Shown here: piece by piece, positions 28,310 through 37,342 of the stretch
Position numbering within the stretch: position 1 is the first letter of the stretch
Layout of the letters: each line of letters starts with the position of its first letter
Source of the DNA: Bacillus mycoides
GTDB lineage: Bacteria > Bacillota > Bacilli > Bacillales > Bacillaceae_G
NCBI RefSeq assembly: GCF_018742245.1
Contig: NZ_CP036132.1
Location: 2,971,001 to 3,035,000 of the forward strand
Direction: 5' to 3'
DNA length: 64,000 bases
The notes under the pieces: generated by a model
What the model was told of the DNA's origin: nothing
Database searches by the model: none
The model's input: only the letters and a program-made list of their open reading frames with translations
Program-made: the position numbers and the translations under genes

Positions 28310-29266
28310 TTAACTTTGCTTCACATACTTAATTGTATTGAATGACGTCTCATTAAATAATCGCAAGTTTTTCCCATCATAATCTTGAACTTTATATGTT
28401 ATTTTCTTTTTTTGAATTGTATCTTCTACACCGTCTACTAAACGTTTATTGAGATGTAAATAGATTGTAAAAGCTTCCTTATCATACTCCCAAGTTCCTT
28501 CAATATAATTCTTTTTATTTGGATACTCACCTTTACCATATGTTTCAAATGTCTTATCACCTTTTAGAATGAGTGACATATTGAAACCGTCTGTTCCTTG
28601 GAATCCCCAGTTACCGATTAACTCCGTACCATCTTTCACATTCTTCATAACGTTATCCGTGTTAATTCCAGCTTTCTTATCTAACTCTTTCAAATCTTTC
28701 ATAGATACTGTACCGTCACCGACTTTAATATCCCCTTCAAGATCTTTGAATGCTTTAAGCCAGTAAATATCTCCTTCTTTCACTAGCTTTTCGGATTTCT
28801 CGATTAACTCTTTATCAGTCTTATCACCTTTTTCTCTTTTTTCTTTTCGGGTGAATACTTCATTTATTAAAGAAAAAGACTCTCTAAAATAACTAATTGC
28901 TTTTTCAAAATCCTTTTGTTGATTTACATACTCTTTCGGCGGATCTATCGACTCAAATTTATCTAACATTTCATTCAATTCTTTCACACTATCTACTAGG
29001 TCTGATTTCTTTTTCTTACCGTCAAAAACCTCTCTTGTTATTTTATTATGCTCGGCAAACAACTTATCAAACTCTATCCCTAATTTATATACTTTATTAG
29101 GGTAGTCTTCCTTCGAAACTTTTTCCTTCTGAATCTTAGACTTCGATTCTTTTACTTTAGACTCTTCTGTTTTCTCCTGTTTAGAAGTGTTCGTTTTCTC
29201 AGAAACTCCACAACCAAATAACAACATGACTGGAACTGCTACCCCTAGTAGTTTCTTTGCGTTCAT
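28310..29266 (-). CDS. Lipoprotein with helical N-terminal and lipocalin-like C-terminal region
   Basis: 318 residues from ATG 29266 (AAAGGAGA upstream). Lipobox LLFGC, then a Lys/Glu/Ser-rich stalk and a helical region (about 50-190; NEMLDKFESIDPPKEYVNQQ) of the kind found in DUF6376/YkyA-like lipoproteins. The C-terminal stretch is ELIGNWGFQGTDGFNMSLIL and IEGTWEYDKEAFTIYLH (Lipocalin_5-like). Surface-exposed. Role unknown. Confidence 0.65.
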   Translation of the reverse strand: MNAKKLLGVAVPVMLLFGCGVSEKTNTSKQEKTEESKVKESKSKIQKEKVSKEDYPNKVYKLGIEFDKLFAEHNKITREVFDGKKKKSDLVDSVKELNEMLDKFESIDPPKEYVNQQKDFEKAISYFRESFSLINEVFTRKEKREKGDKTDKELIEKSEKLVKEGDIYWLKAFKDLEGDIKVGDGTVSMKDLKELDKKAGINTDNVMKNVKDGTELIGNWGFQGTDGFNMSLILKGDKTFETYGKGEYPNKKNYIEGTWEYDKEAFTIYLHLNKRLVDGVEDTIQKKKITYKVQDYDGKNLRLFNETSFNTIKYVKQS

Positions 29267-29322
29267 GAATGAATTCTCCTTTTGCTTGAATAGATTATTC
29301 GTACTATACTCATCCTTTATTT

Positions 29323-29652
29323 TTATCTTGTAATTAAAGTTATAATCGCAATAACTCCTAGAATCGGTCCCCAATATTCCATTTTTATAAAAAATAGTGA
29401 GTGCCTTTTGTTAAACATCACTTTTTCACCAGTTTCGGCATCTATATAAATTTTCCCACTTGGTTTATTAATATATTTTCCTAAATACCAAGACATAAGC
29501 CCTGATATAATAAACATTACTGCCATTGGCCAACTATGTTCTTGAAAATATGTAGCGTCTCCCGTTATAGATTCAAAGAAAACCTTACCCAAAAGAGTAT
29601 TAATAATTACAATAATTGCGACTAAAAAACCCCAACCTGACCAAATAATCAT
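29323..29652 (-). CDS. Small membrane protein with three TM helices
   Basis: 109 residues. Helices at about 2-24, 44-61 and 90-107, with a cytoplasmic loop KPSGKIYIDAETGEKVMF between the last two. AGGAGGAG precedes the ATG. Homologues of this layout are scattered in the B. cereus group, but I cannot assign a function. Confidence 0.6.
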   Translation of the reverse strand: MIIWSGWGFLVAIIVIINTLLGKVFFESITGDATYFQEHSWPMAVMFIISGLMSWYLGKYINKPSGKIYIDAETGEKVMFNKRHSLFFIKMEYWGPILGVIAIITLITR

Positions 29653-29767
29653 TTGTTTCTCCTCCTAATGCATACAACTTTGTACCTTATGTTAATTTGA
29701 ACTGCACACGAAAACATCTATTTTTTTGAATATACAGACTCTAAAAATTACACTTAAGCTATATTCA

Positions 29768-30100
29768 TCAATTAGAGTCTAACTTTAATGTTCTAAATGC
29801 AAATGAACCAGACATAATTTGTAATATTGTCGGAATAAGTAAAAAGAATAATGACATAAATAACATAACTATAGGAATCACAATCATACAAACTCCATAA
29901 ACTTTATTATTAACCTTGTTTACTAAACATGATAAAATGAATAGCCCTATTTGAACCGTTAAAATAATAGAATAATAAGCCAAAAGTTTGTAATCAAAAC
30001 CTTCCATAACATTAATAGCTACAATTATTAAAATAATAGAAATTATAATTCCCAAAATACCACCAATTAAACCTAATACGAATTCAGGTGTTCTTTTCAA
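29768..30100 (-). CDS. DUF4064-like membrane protein
   Basis: 110 residues from TTG 30100 (GGGGGG six bases upstream). The opening MKRTPEFVLGLIGGILGIII and four hydrophobic helices match DUF4064 proteins. Function unknown. It borders the immunity island on the left. Confidence 0.7.
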   Translation of the reverse strand: MKRTPEFVLGLIGGILGIIISIILIIVAINVMEGFDYKLLAYYSIILTVQIGLFILSCLVNKVNNKVYGVCMIVIPIVMLFMSLFFLLIPTILQIMSGSFAFRTLKLDSN

Positions 30101-30232
30101 TACAATCCCCCCTTCTATTAACCATTAACAATATGTATATTTTTCCCATTCACTATCATACCAAATATTTATTGGAAAAACTATACATATTCATTTTTTA
30201 TTCTTCCTTACCTTACTATGATTTTCTCACAA

Positions 30233-30607
30233 CTATAGATAGCTTGTAGCAGTTACAAAATCAAAGCCTTCAAAATTACTAACGGCATTGTCATACTGAA
30301 AATTATAAATTAATACGATAGAATTATAGGATTTCTTTAATTTAACTTCTTCCTTAATTCGAGAAAGTATTTTATCATCATATGAGCATCCCGTTAACAA
30401 CACAGAAATATCATCACTCGCTTCTTCTAACACTTCCTTTTCAATAAAATCCTCATCTACATCAATCATATCAATATTAAAATCAACAAAAAACCTTGCT
30501 GATATAGAGTCTCCTTCTTCATTATATGTAACCTCCATATATACATCTAACTGATCTTGCGTTTCCATATTCCCTAACCATATTGAAACCATTCCATGTA
30601 CTTCCAT
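30233..30607 (-). CDS. Immunity protein, Imm22 family
   Basis: 124 residues. The opening MVSIWLGN followed by an acidic YMEVTYNEEGDSI and the C-terminal SIVLIYNFQYD match the Imm22 family. It aligns end to end with the Imm22 gene directly beside the intact toxin at 45370-45759. It marks the far left end of the immunity array. Presumably a cytosolic antidote to a nuclease toxin tip. GGAGG before the ATG. Confidence 0.75.
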   Translation of the reverse strand: MEVHGMVSIWLGNMETQDQLDVYMEVTYNEEGDSISARFFVDFNIDMIDVDEDFIEKEVLEEASDDISVLLTGCSYDDKILSRIKEEVKLKKSYNSIVLIYNFQYDNAVSNFEGFDFVTATSYL

Positions 30608-30635
30608 TAATAGCGTCCTCCACTATGAAAATATA

Positions 30636-31145
30636 TTATACTTTCTCATTCAACTTACACTTTAAATATTCAGCAATTTTCATCTCCCCTCTTTCAATAG
30701 CAAACGTATAAGCGTCCATATCTTTCATATTATTACCAGAATATTTTATCGTTATATCTATACCATTCATAACTAGCAATTTAACGATTTCAAAATGACT
30801 GCTATATATTGCAGCAAACAGAGGATTTCGATCCGGCTCGCTAGTGTCTATTTCAACTTGGTGTTTAATGAGATACTCTGCAATATGTAGATATCCTTTC
30901 GTAGCAGCTCTTTCAAGAGCATTTGTAGAAAAAGTCCCACCCTTTGCATGAATATTAATTCCTGAATTGATTAAGTACTCTATTATTTCTAACTGTCCAT
31001 GCGCTGTTGCTACATGTAACCACGTACCAAATGGCGTCACATATTCCAACATCTTAGGCTCTTTCTCAAGTAAATCTCTTAACGTGTCCAATTGACCACT
31101 CTTTATGGAATCTCTCATTCTTTTCGCAATTTGAATCTTATCCAT
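30636..31145 (-). CDS. Ankyrin-repeat immunity-type protein (copy 1)
   Basis: 169 residues with about four ankyrin repeats. The shared opening TPFGTWLHVATAHGQLEIIE and the NPLFAAIYSSHFEIVKLL and NMKDMDAYTFAIERGE stretches are nearly the same in the copies at 35219 and 37976. In bacterial toxin loci such small ankyrin proteins are predicted immunity proteins. It lies 28 bases upstream of the Imm22 gene and is probably cotranscribed. Confidence 0.85.
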   Translation of the reverse strand: MDKIQIAKRMRDSIKSGQLDTLRDLLEKEPKMLEYVTPFGTWLHVATAHGQLEIIEYLINSGINIHAKGGTFSTNALERAATKGYLHIAEYLIKHQVEIDTSEPDRNPLFAAIYSSHFEIVKLLVMNGIDITIKYSGNNMKDMDAYTFAIERGEMKIAEYLKCKLNEKV

Positions 31146-31249
31146 TCTACTTCCCCTTTAATTCTTATCTTGTAGAAATAGCTTTGTAACTTATCGACTA
31201 ATTTAAAACTCATGATTTTTATAAAAAAGCATTTCTTCTTTCCATTCAG

Positions 31250-31738
31250 TTAAATGGGATTATTCAGAAATTCACTATCATACTTCTTGATTAAGACTTT
31301 ATCATTTTCATCAATTGGTAATTCTCCTAAGTATTTATATTTCCAAATAATCATCTGATCACTAAAACTATATTCTGTATCGAACCAATTTGTATAATCG
31401 AAATGCATGTTAAATTTCCCACTATGTTCAAGCGACATCGTAAAGGCGTACCAAAGTTCTTGCTGATTATCTTTGAAAACATTTCTTAATTCTTTACTCA
31501 ATCTATATAAAGAATCTTCTTTTCTTTCAAATTCAATTTCATCAATTTCATATTTAAAAGGAATTTCCACACTATATGTATACTTTTTTTCACTTCTGAT
31601 GGTGTTATAGAAAAAGTAAGTTCCCCCTCCCGTTTCTGATATTTGAGCATAAAAATAAAATCCCTCCCACTCTTCCGGAATCATGTCATTAACCGTTTCC
31701 GCTATCTCTCTATATAACCTATTCAGTTCTTTTTCCAA
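31250..31738 (-). CDS. YezG-family immunity protein (copy 1)
   Basis: 162 residues from TTG 31738 (AGGGGGA six bases upstream). This gives the same length as the paralogue at 38998-39486. Family signature LYREIAETVNDMIPEEW, FYFYAQISETGGGTYFFYN and LWYAFTMSLEHSGKF. YezG-type proteins neutralise the C-terminal nuclease of YeeF-like LXG toxins. Sequence to the right (31772-31990) holds no gene that I can see. Confidence 0.8.
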   Translation of the reverse strand: MEKELNRLYREIAETVNDMIPEEWEGFYFYAQISETGGGTYFFYNTIRSEKKYTYSVEIPFKYEIDEIEFERKEDSLYRLSKELRNVFKDNQQELWYAFTMSLEHSGKFNMHFDYTNWFDTEYSFSDQMIIWKYKYLGELPIDENDKVLIKKYDSEFLNNPI

Positions 31739-31990
31739 TCGACTTCCCCCTATTTGATTTTTACCATCCACTTTTTTCTATATTATACCATCCTCTCGAT
31801 TAGCTCTGTTTTCATTTGCAATAAAATGTAATTTATTTCATTCAAAAATCAGACCAAGTTTCGATGAACTTTAGAAAGTAGACATACCTCCTGAATACAA
31901 TTAGTATTAAAATTGAGAAGTATGAAAGACTTGTAAACTAGATAATTACACTTAAAAAGGTTTTTATATTAAGGAAGGACGTGCACAGCT

Positions 31991-32690
31991 ATGGACTTTA
32001 AAACAGTTATGCAAGAGCTTGAAGCCCTCGGTAAGGAACGAACAAAAAAAATATACATATCTAACGGTGCACATGAGCCAGTTTTCGGCGCGGCTACAGG
32101 CGCTATGAAACCAATTGCTAAGAAAATATCAAGATTTAGCTGAGGAACTTTACTCCACAGGTAACTACGATGCTATGTACTTTGCAGGTATTATTGCAGA
32201 TCCAAAAGCTATGAATGAGTCTGATTTTAATCGTTGGATAGACGGGGCGTATTTTTATATGCTGTCTGATTATGTGGTGGCAGTGACTTTATCAGAGTCC
32301 GATATTGCACAAGATGTTGCCGATACATGGATTAAAAGTGGGGACGAGCTAAGAATGTCAGCAGGATGGAGTTGCTACTGCTGGCTTTTAGGAAATCGCA
32401 AAGACAATGAATTTTCCGAAAGCAAAATTTCCGATATGCTTGAAATTGTGAAAAATACGATTCATGATTCACCAGAACGAACAAAATCCGCTATGGATAA
32501 TTTTCTAAACACTGTCGCAATTTCATATGTACCACTACACGAAAAGGCAGTTGAAACTGCAAAAGAAGTTGGTATAGTTGAAGTAAAACGTGATAAGAAA
32601 AAAAGCAGTTTACTAAATGCTCACGAAAGTATCCAGAAAGAACTTGATAGAGGCAGACTTGGTTTCAAACGTAAATATGTAAGGTGTTAA
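31991..32690 (+). pseudogene. Frameshifted DNA-alkylation-repair (AlkD-like HEAT) gene
   Basis: Reading from ATG 31991 gives an intact AlkD-like N-terminus (MDFKTVMQELEALGKERTKK ... GAMKPIAKKI) that meets a stop at 32139-32141. A second frame continues the same protein from about 32115-32125 (QDLAEELYSTGNYDAMYFAG ... LGFKRKYVRC) to TAA at 32688. The shift falls near an A-rich stretch (AAGAAAATATC, about 32119-32129). It is one of only two right-facing genes inside the leftward immunity array. Either an inactivated DNA glycosylase-like protein or a sequencing error. Confidence 0.8.
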
Positions 32691-32704
32691 AAAAACTTCG
32701 TATT

Positions 32705-32735
32705 AGGGTGTCAATCCGATAAAGATTGATACCCT
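32705..32735. terminator. Terminator after the AlkD-like gene
   Basis: GGGTGTCAATC (about 32705-32715) pairs with GATTGATACCC with one wobble pair, followed by TTTTTT. Confidence 0.75.
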
Positions 32736-32758
32736 TTTTTACTCACGTTATTCGACTA

Positions 32759-33220
32759 TTAGATAAGCTTAATGACTTCATTAACAGATTCACTAAACAT
32801 ATCAGGATCTTCATTTTTTATTTCCAATAATAGTTCTTTAATGCCACTCGTAATGGATGGATTAAATTGCGAAAGTACTTTTCCATACACCGTTCTTATT
32901 TGCGGATTATTGAGTATTCTGTAATGTATAATCTCTACCCAGTCTTTAGCGCCACTCATCATCGACGGAGCAGCTGTAGCAATATATTTCAATCCCTCTT
33001 CTATATTATTTTCATATAAGCTCTCTATCCCATGAATCAAACTAAACATAACGTCAAACTGTTCCGTATCATCATCAAAAACTAAACACAAATCTGGAAT
33101 AACAGAAACATCATTACACTCGATTACTCGTATGCATGACTCATTAAACTCTCGTATCTCATTTTCATTTTGCAGCAAACGACTATCATATAATCGCTTT
33201 AAATATTCTTGAGTATCCAA
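32759..33220 (-). CDS. Immunity protein, Imm30 family (copy 1)
   Basis: 153 residues from TTG 33220 with AAAGG upstream. An all-helical acidic protein: LCLVFDDDTEQFDVMFSLIH, AKDWVEIIHYRILNN and SGIKELLLEIKNEDPDMF match the Imm30 pattern. A paralogue lies at 37343-37816. It follows the SUKH gene at 33227 by 6 bases, so the two are cotranscribed. Confidence 0.75.
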   Translation of the reverse strand: MDTQEYLKRLYDSRLLQNENEIREFNESCIRVIECNDVSVIPDLCLVFDDDTEQFDVMFSLIHGIESLYENNIEEGLKYIATAAPSMMSGAKDWVEIIHYRILNNPQIRTVYGKVLSQFNPSITSGIKELLLEIKNEDPDMFSESVNEVIKLI

Positions 33221-33226
33221 AAGAGA

Positions 33227-33601
33227 TTATCCTTTCCTTTTTTCATCTTCAAAATATTCACTGTCCCGATTGATCTTTATTATAAATTCCATCAGTGAAT
33301 CAGCTATTTTATTTTCAAAATAATATACGTGCGCTTGTTGAAGCGTATTTAAATTCAAGGTTAAATATATCCCCTCATTTACTTCGAAAAAAACTAGTTT
33401 ATCTTCCTCTTCGTATATGCCATCTAAATCTGGATCGAACTCAAAAACCCCTTCCCTCAATGTAATATCTGCTACAGTATCAAGATCCATTATTCTATTT
33501 ATTGCATTCACATTACTTCCTTTTATAAAACCATAACCAATCTCTAAGTAAAACTTTCTAAGCTCAATAGGAAATGTAATCCCAAGTCTCTCTTCTGCCA
33601 T
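33227..33601 (-). CDS. SMI1/KNR4 (SUKH) immunity protein, 5' end probably frameshifted
   Basis: 124 residues from ATG 33601. AEERLGITFPIELRKFYLEI is the SUKH N-terminal helix, followed by beta strands ending LVFFEVNEGIYLTLNLN. No ribosome binding site precedes this ATG. The same frame extends upstream in good SUKH style (KFFRLQENELI) but hits a stop near 33642 with no start codon. Another frame supplies an ATG at 33668. The most likely reading is a small frameshift that split off the first 12-20 residues. The gene may be dead or poorly expressed. Confidence 0.65.
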   Translation of the reverse strand: MAEERLGITFPIELRKFYLEIGYGFIKGSNVNAINRIMDLDTVADITLREGVFEFDPDLDGIYEEEDKLVFFEVNEGIYLTLNLNTLQQAHVYYFENKIADSLMEFIIKINRDSEYFEDEKRKG

Positions 33602-33744
33602 TATTAGTTCGTTTTCTTGTAATCTAAAAAACTTATGATGTCATCATCTTCTTACTTGTTTTATCCATACCCTTACAATCATATATAGATTAGTTTTCTT
33701 ATATTATTTTGAAACTATTAATTACATAACAGCTCCATTCTAAA

Positions 33745-33796
33745 AAAAGGTTACCTCACGAATAAGTAAAACCACCACTTATGAGATAATCCTTTT
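33745..33796 (-). terminator. Imperfect terminator-like hairpin
   Basis: AAAAGG...CTCA..AATAAG pairs imperfectly with CTTAT..GAG..CCTTTT across 33745-33796, just after the SUKH gene ending at 33811. Confidence 0.5.
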
Positions 33797-33810
33797 ATTC
33801 TAATCCTCCA

Positions 33811-34233
33811 CTAATCATGTAATTTATTTAAAAACTCCTTAAAATTATTAGCCACAAAAAATACATTTTCCCTCGCTACTTCCTCTGCTTCTTCTGCCGT
33901 AATCCCTTCACTTTCCATCAATGTTTCCTTTTCCCATGCGTCTTCATGTTCCCAAAAGACAACAATTGGAGCTTCTTTATGATTTTTATAATCAAAGCAA
34001 ATTAAATTTCCTGCTGGATCAAATGCGAATGGCACCAATGCTCTCGGTAATGTGTCATTGTAGTCATGAAATACCTCAATAATATTTTCATCATCATCCA
34101 TATCATAAGTTAGTAATGTGCCAAAAACTTTTCTCTTCCCCTCAACTTCAAATACTTCTGGGCTAACATGTGATCCATTATTCTTCATTACACATTCTAT
34201 ATAATCTAAAGGGTTTAATGTGAAATTATCCAT
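33811..34233 (-). CDS. SMI1/KNR4 (SUKH) immunity protein
   Basis: 140 residues. LNPLDYIECVMKNNGSHVSP and VPFAFDPAGNLICFDYKNH, the classic SUKH core, are followed by PIVVFWEHED and a C-terminal FVANNFKEFLNKL helix. SUKH proteins are the commonest immunity superfamily in bacterial polymorphic toxin systems. TAGGAG precedes the ATG. It is 10 bases after the membrane protein gene at 34244. Confidence 0.85.
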   Translation of the reverse strand: MDNFTLNPLDYIECVMKNNGSHVSPEVFEVEGKRKVFGTLLTYDMDDDENIIEVFHDYNDTLPRALVPFAFDPAGNLICFDYKNHKEAPIVVFWEHEDAWEKETLMESEGITAEEAEEVARENVFFVANNFKEFLNKLHD

Positions 34234-34243
34234 AAGTCTACTC

Positions 34244-34663
34244 CTAAATACTTTTAATAAGTTTTATTCCCTCAATAAAGAATAATACTAAGTGCATAGC
34301 GTTTATTAAAAACCATAACATGAAATTTGAGTTCTTTACAGTCTTCAACTGATTTGACTTTGTATCAGACAATTCTATCTTTAAAGACGTTAATATAATA
34401 GTGTTAGACATAAAACCTAACAATATAAATCCGAATAAAGGTAAGTTTGTTATAGCACCTATTACCATAATTCCTATGTATACTATAGTTAACTTCTTAA
34501 TATACTGTTTATCTTCTTTTAACTTCTCTATATCTTTACTCTTGAACCAGTCTCTTGCTATTCTTACAAAGACAATACTTTGAAATATCAATACAATTAT
34601 ACTTACAAAGATAAGAAACAAGGTCTCAACATGATTTTCAATTAAGTTCCCTATACCGTTCAT
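34244..34663 (-). CDS. Membrane protein of unknown function in the immunity array
   Basis: 139 residues with four hydrophobic helices (about 12-36, 55-72, 74-92, 112-132). AAAAGGGG precedes the ATG. Its position between two SUKH genes suggests a membrane-located immunity protein, perhaps against a pore-forming or lipid-targeting toxin. This is inference from context only. Confidence 0.6.
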   Translation of the reverse strand: MNGIGNLIENHVETLFLIFVSIIVLIFQSIVFVRIARDWFKSKDIEKLKEDKQYIKKLTIVYIGIMVIGAITNLPLFGFILLGFMSNTIILTSLKIELSDTKSNQLKTVKNSNFMLWFLINAMHLVLFFIEGIKLIKSI

Positions 34664-34699
34664 TTCGTCTGTACCCCTTTTATTTATGTAATATTGACT

Positions 34700-35119
34700 T
34701 TAATAATACAATCTATTAAGCAATTCCGTAAATGTGTTACAAATTGGCTCAATTGCACTCTCATTTTGTTCTTCATGATTATAAAATATAACTGTTGGTT
34801 CATTCTTGTTCTGTCGATAATCAAAACAAATTAAATTTCCAAAAGGATCTCTACCAAAGGGAATCAATTTTTGTATGGCAAATTCAGAAAACATCTTTAT
34901 ATTTAAGTCTTCATCAGTTAAACTAATCAAATCATTGAAGACCGCCTCAATTCTTCCACTATCACAATCAAACGTATTTGGTTCTGGATAACCTCCATCA
35001 CTTTCCATTACACAATTTTTATAATCACCGGGAAGGGAAAATCCGAATAAACTTTCTACTTCAACTATTTTATCTTCAGCTAAATAATCTCCTGAAAAAA
35101 GCCATTTTTTCACTCCCAT
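34700..35119 (-). CDS. SMI1/KNR4 (SUKH) immunity protein
   Basis: 139 residues. VEVESLFGFSLPGDYKNCVM, ESDGGYPEPN, then LIPFGRDPFGNLICFDYRQN, TVIFYNHEEQ and a terminal FTELLNRLYY helix. This is a second close SUKH relative of 33811-34233, diverged enough to suggest a different toxin partner. AGGAG upstream. Confidence 0.85.
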   Translation of the reverse strand: MGVKKWLFSGDYLAEDKIVEVESLFGFSLPGDYKNCVMESDGGYPEPNTFDCDSGRIEAVFNDLISLTDEDLNIKMFSEFAIQKLIPFGRDPFGNLICFDYRQNKNEPTVIFYNHEEQNESAIEPICNTFTELLNRLYY

Positions 35120-35218
35120 AAATTCATCTCCTAAACCTTTTTTTAATTCTCTATTTTTGATTAGCTATACAGCCTATTAATCTCTTTATTTTTAGTCTTA
35201 TCCCTTTTACAATCTTTA

Positions 35219-35725
35219 TTATCTCTTATCCATCTTACGCTTTATATATGTTGCAATTTCTGTTTGTCCGAATTCTTCAGCATATTCATAAGCATTCATA
35301 TTCTTAATGTTTTCTCCAGTGTATCTAATTGAAATATCTATTCCTTTTTCAACTAGAAACTCAACTACTTCTTTATGTCCGCCATAAATTGCTCCAAATA
35401 GTGGATTTCTTTTTGCTAAGGTTACATCCAATTCGGCACCAGACTCTACTAAATATTTTACTATTTCTAAATGTCCTTCTCCTGCGGACAAATTTAATGC
35501 AGAAGCATCAAATGTACCACCTCTAGCATTAATATCTATCCCTTTATTAATCAAATACTGAACAATTTCAATATGTCCTTTCTTTGCTGCAACATGTAAC
35601 CACGTACCAAATGGTGTCATTGAATGTGAAAATTCTGGATTATCACCTATTATACGTTTTACTTCATTACTATCACCAAGCTTAATAGCATTTCTTATTG
35701 TTTTATTTATACTTTTCTCCTCCAT
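35219..35725 (-). CDS. Ankyrin-repeat immunity-type protein (copy 2)
   Basis: 168 residues with about four ankyrin repeats: TPFGTWLHVAAKKGHIEIVQ, GGTFDASALNLSAGEGHLEI, RNPLFGAIYGGHKEVVEFL and NIKNMNAYEYAEEFGQTEI. Colinear with the copies at 30636 and 37976. TAGGGGGTG lies upstream of the ATG. Confidence 0.85.
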   Translation of the reverse strand: MEEKSINKTIRNAIKLGDSNEVKRIIGDNPEFSHSMTPFGTWLHVAAKKGHIEIVQYLINKGIDINARGGTFDASALNLSAGEGHLEIVKYLVESGAELDVTLAKRNPLFGAIYGGHKEVVEFLVEKGIDISIRYTGENIKNMNAYEYAEEFGQTEIATYIKRKMDKR

Positions 35726-35790
35726 AACATCACCCCCTATATTTCTGTTCTCTTGTCTAACTATACCTCTTAGATTTGCAGGAACATGAA

Positions 35791-36147
35791 CTATTCAATC
35801 GAAGTTTTATAAGCAACCTTTATATTTTTTAATCCTTCTATTACATTATTTATTCTTCTCGATAAATCTTTTATTTCCTCTACTGTCAATTCACCTTCTG
35901 CCTCTTGAGGGTTCAACATACTTAGCCTCTTTATTATACCTTCAATACGCCCAACAAAAACTATATTATGATCGACTGCAATTTCTCCTATGGCAGTATC
36001 CACTATAACATCTTCAATTTTTCCTAAATTATCAAATTCATCCGCTAGTTTTGCTATAGCATATCGATACCCTCTCTCTTCATCTAATAACTCTTCATAC
36101 GCCTCCTGAATTGCATTAAATAATTCGTTATACTCCCAATTTTTCAT
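35791..36147 (-). CDS. Immunity protein, Imm3-like
   Basis: 118 residues from ATG 36147 (GGAGGGAGG upstream; the longer frame to 36201 has no site). An acidic helical protein: WEYNELFNAIQEAYEELLDE, RYAIAKLADEFDNLG and IVDTAIGEIAVDH fit the Imm3 pattern. The family call is by eye and moderately secure. It lies between the ankyrin gene and the unassigned gene at 36245. Confidence 0.6.
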   Translation of the reverse strand: MKNWEYNELFNAIQEAYEELLDEERGYRYAIAKLADEFDNLGKIEDVIVDTAIGEIAVDHNIVFVGRIEGIIKRLSMLNPQEAEGELTVEEIKDLSRRINNVIEGLKNIKVAYKTSIE

Positions 36148-36244
36148 ACATCCTCCCTCCAAAAAAATCCCCACGCTTATGTGAAAATAATCTTTCAACA
36201 CAAATATGAGGACTTCCTTATTTCATTACTATACTTTATACATT

Positions 36245-36571
36245 TTATGCGTTAGAATCTTCGTCTTTCACTTTATATACCCTATCTCTTTTCTCATCAC
36301 TTTTGACAAAAATAAGCTTTCCTTCTTTAACAAAACCTTCTAATAGTAAGCATACTTGCCCGTATGCTTTAGGCTTATCAGTTGTGAATCTTTCATCTGA
36401 TATTTTACCAGCTCGTATTAATTGTTCGCACAGCTCAAGTGCACTTATTTCTTCAGAATTAAGTAATTCTAAAATATCCTTTTGTAAGGGCGATAAAGGT
36501 ACTGGTATCTCAGCTATCTCCACCTTTTCTTTTTCTTCTTCAAATAAATCTTCAAATGAAATTTGATTCAT
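36245..36571 (-). CDS. Small acidic protein of unknown function
   Basis: 108 residues. An acidic N-terminus (FEDLFEEEKEKVEIAE) is followed by a probable winged-helix-like part (SPLQKDILELLNSEEISALE, ... GKLIFVKSDEKRDRVYKV). It could be a small DNA-binding regulator or a component of the immunity array. GAAAGGAAAAG upstream of the ATG. Confidence 0.55.
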   Translation of the reverse strand: MNQISFEDLFEEEKEKVEIAEIPVPLSPLQKDILELLNSEEISALELCEQLIRAGKISDERFTTDKPKAYGQVCLLLEGFVKEGKLIFVKSDEKRDRVYKVKDEDSNA

Positions 36572-36887
36572 TACATCTTTTCCTTTCTAACAATTGGTTT
36601 ATATAACATGAATTGAATCCTATAGGTACGAGAACTTTGAATATTAGCTATTGTTATGTAGTACTTACCTCATTACATGAATTTCAAACTCATGTACATC
36701 ATTTCATATAGTATGTTTTGATTATACCAAATATACGTTCTGTCTTCTATTGTAGAATTCGTTATAATAAGAATGAAAGTAATTATGAACATTTATCTCG
36801 TTGTTATTTGCATAATTCCTGTAAAAAAATAGAAATAAAATCCGTAAATTTGTATAATAAAATTGAAAGAGTAAAATCTTAATATAG

Positions 36888-37157
<270 letters not shown>

Positions 37158-37205
37158 TTGTTTTTCTTCATATATTTAAATGTTAAACACCTACATTCTA
37201 TTATA

Positions 37206-37274
37206 GGAAACGCTACAAAAGATTCGTTGATTACTCCTGCTCCTAATTCTGAAGCATATGGTGAAACAATATAA
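37206..37274 (+). pseudogene. Remnant of a Phr-like peptide precursor (C-terminal end only)
   Basis: An open stretch without start or signal peptide reads TPAPNSEAYGETI and stops. The repeat-rich Phr-like gene ends PTPKLEAHGETI. The stop is followed in both by ACACAAA and a CCCTAGC...GCTAGGG terminator. Protein end, stop context and terminator all match, so this is a relic of the same gene family 30 kb away. Confidence 0.65.
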
Positions 37275-37278
37275 CACA

Positions 37279-37305
37279 AACACCCTAGCTCTTCGCTAGG
37301 GTGTT
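37279..37305 (+). terminator. Terminator after the Phr-like remnant
   Basis: ACACCCTAGC (37280-37289) pairs with GCTAGGGTGT (37295-37304). Near-identical in design to the hairpin at 6957-6984. Confidence 0.75.
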
Positions 37306-37342
37306 CTCAGTTTTATCTATAATACAGTAAATTCTACAATTC

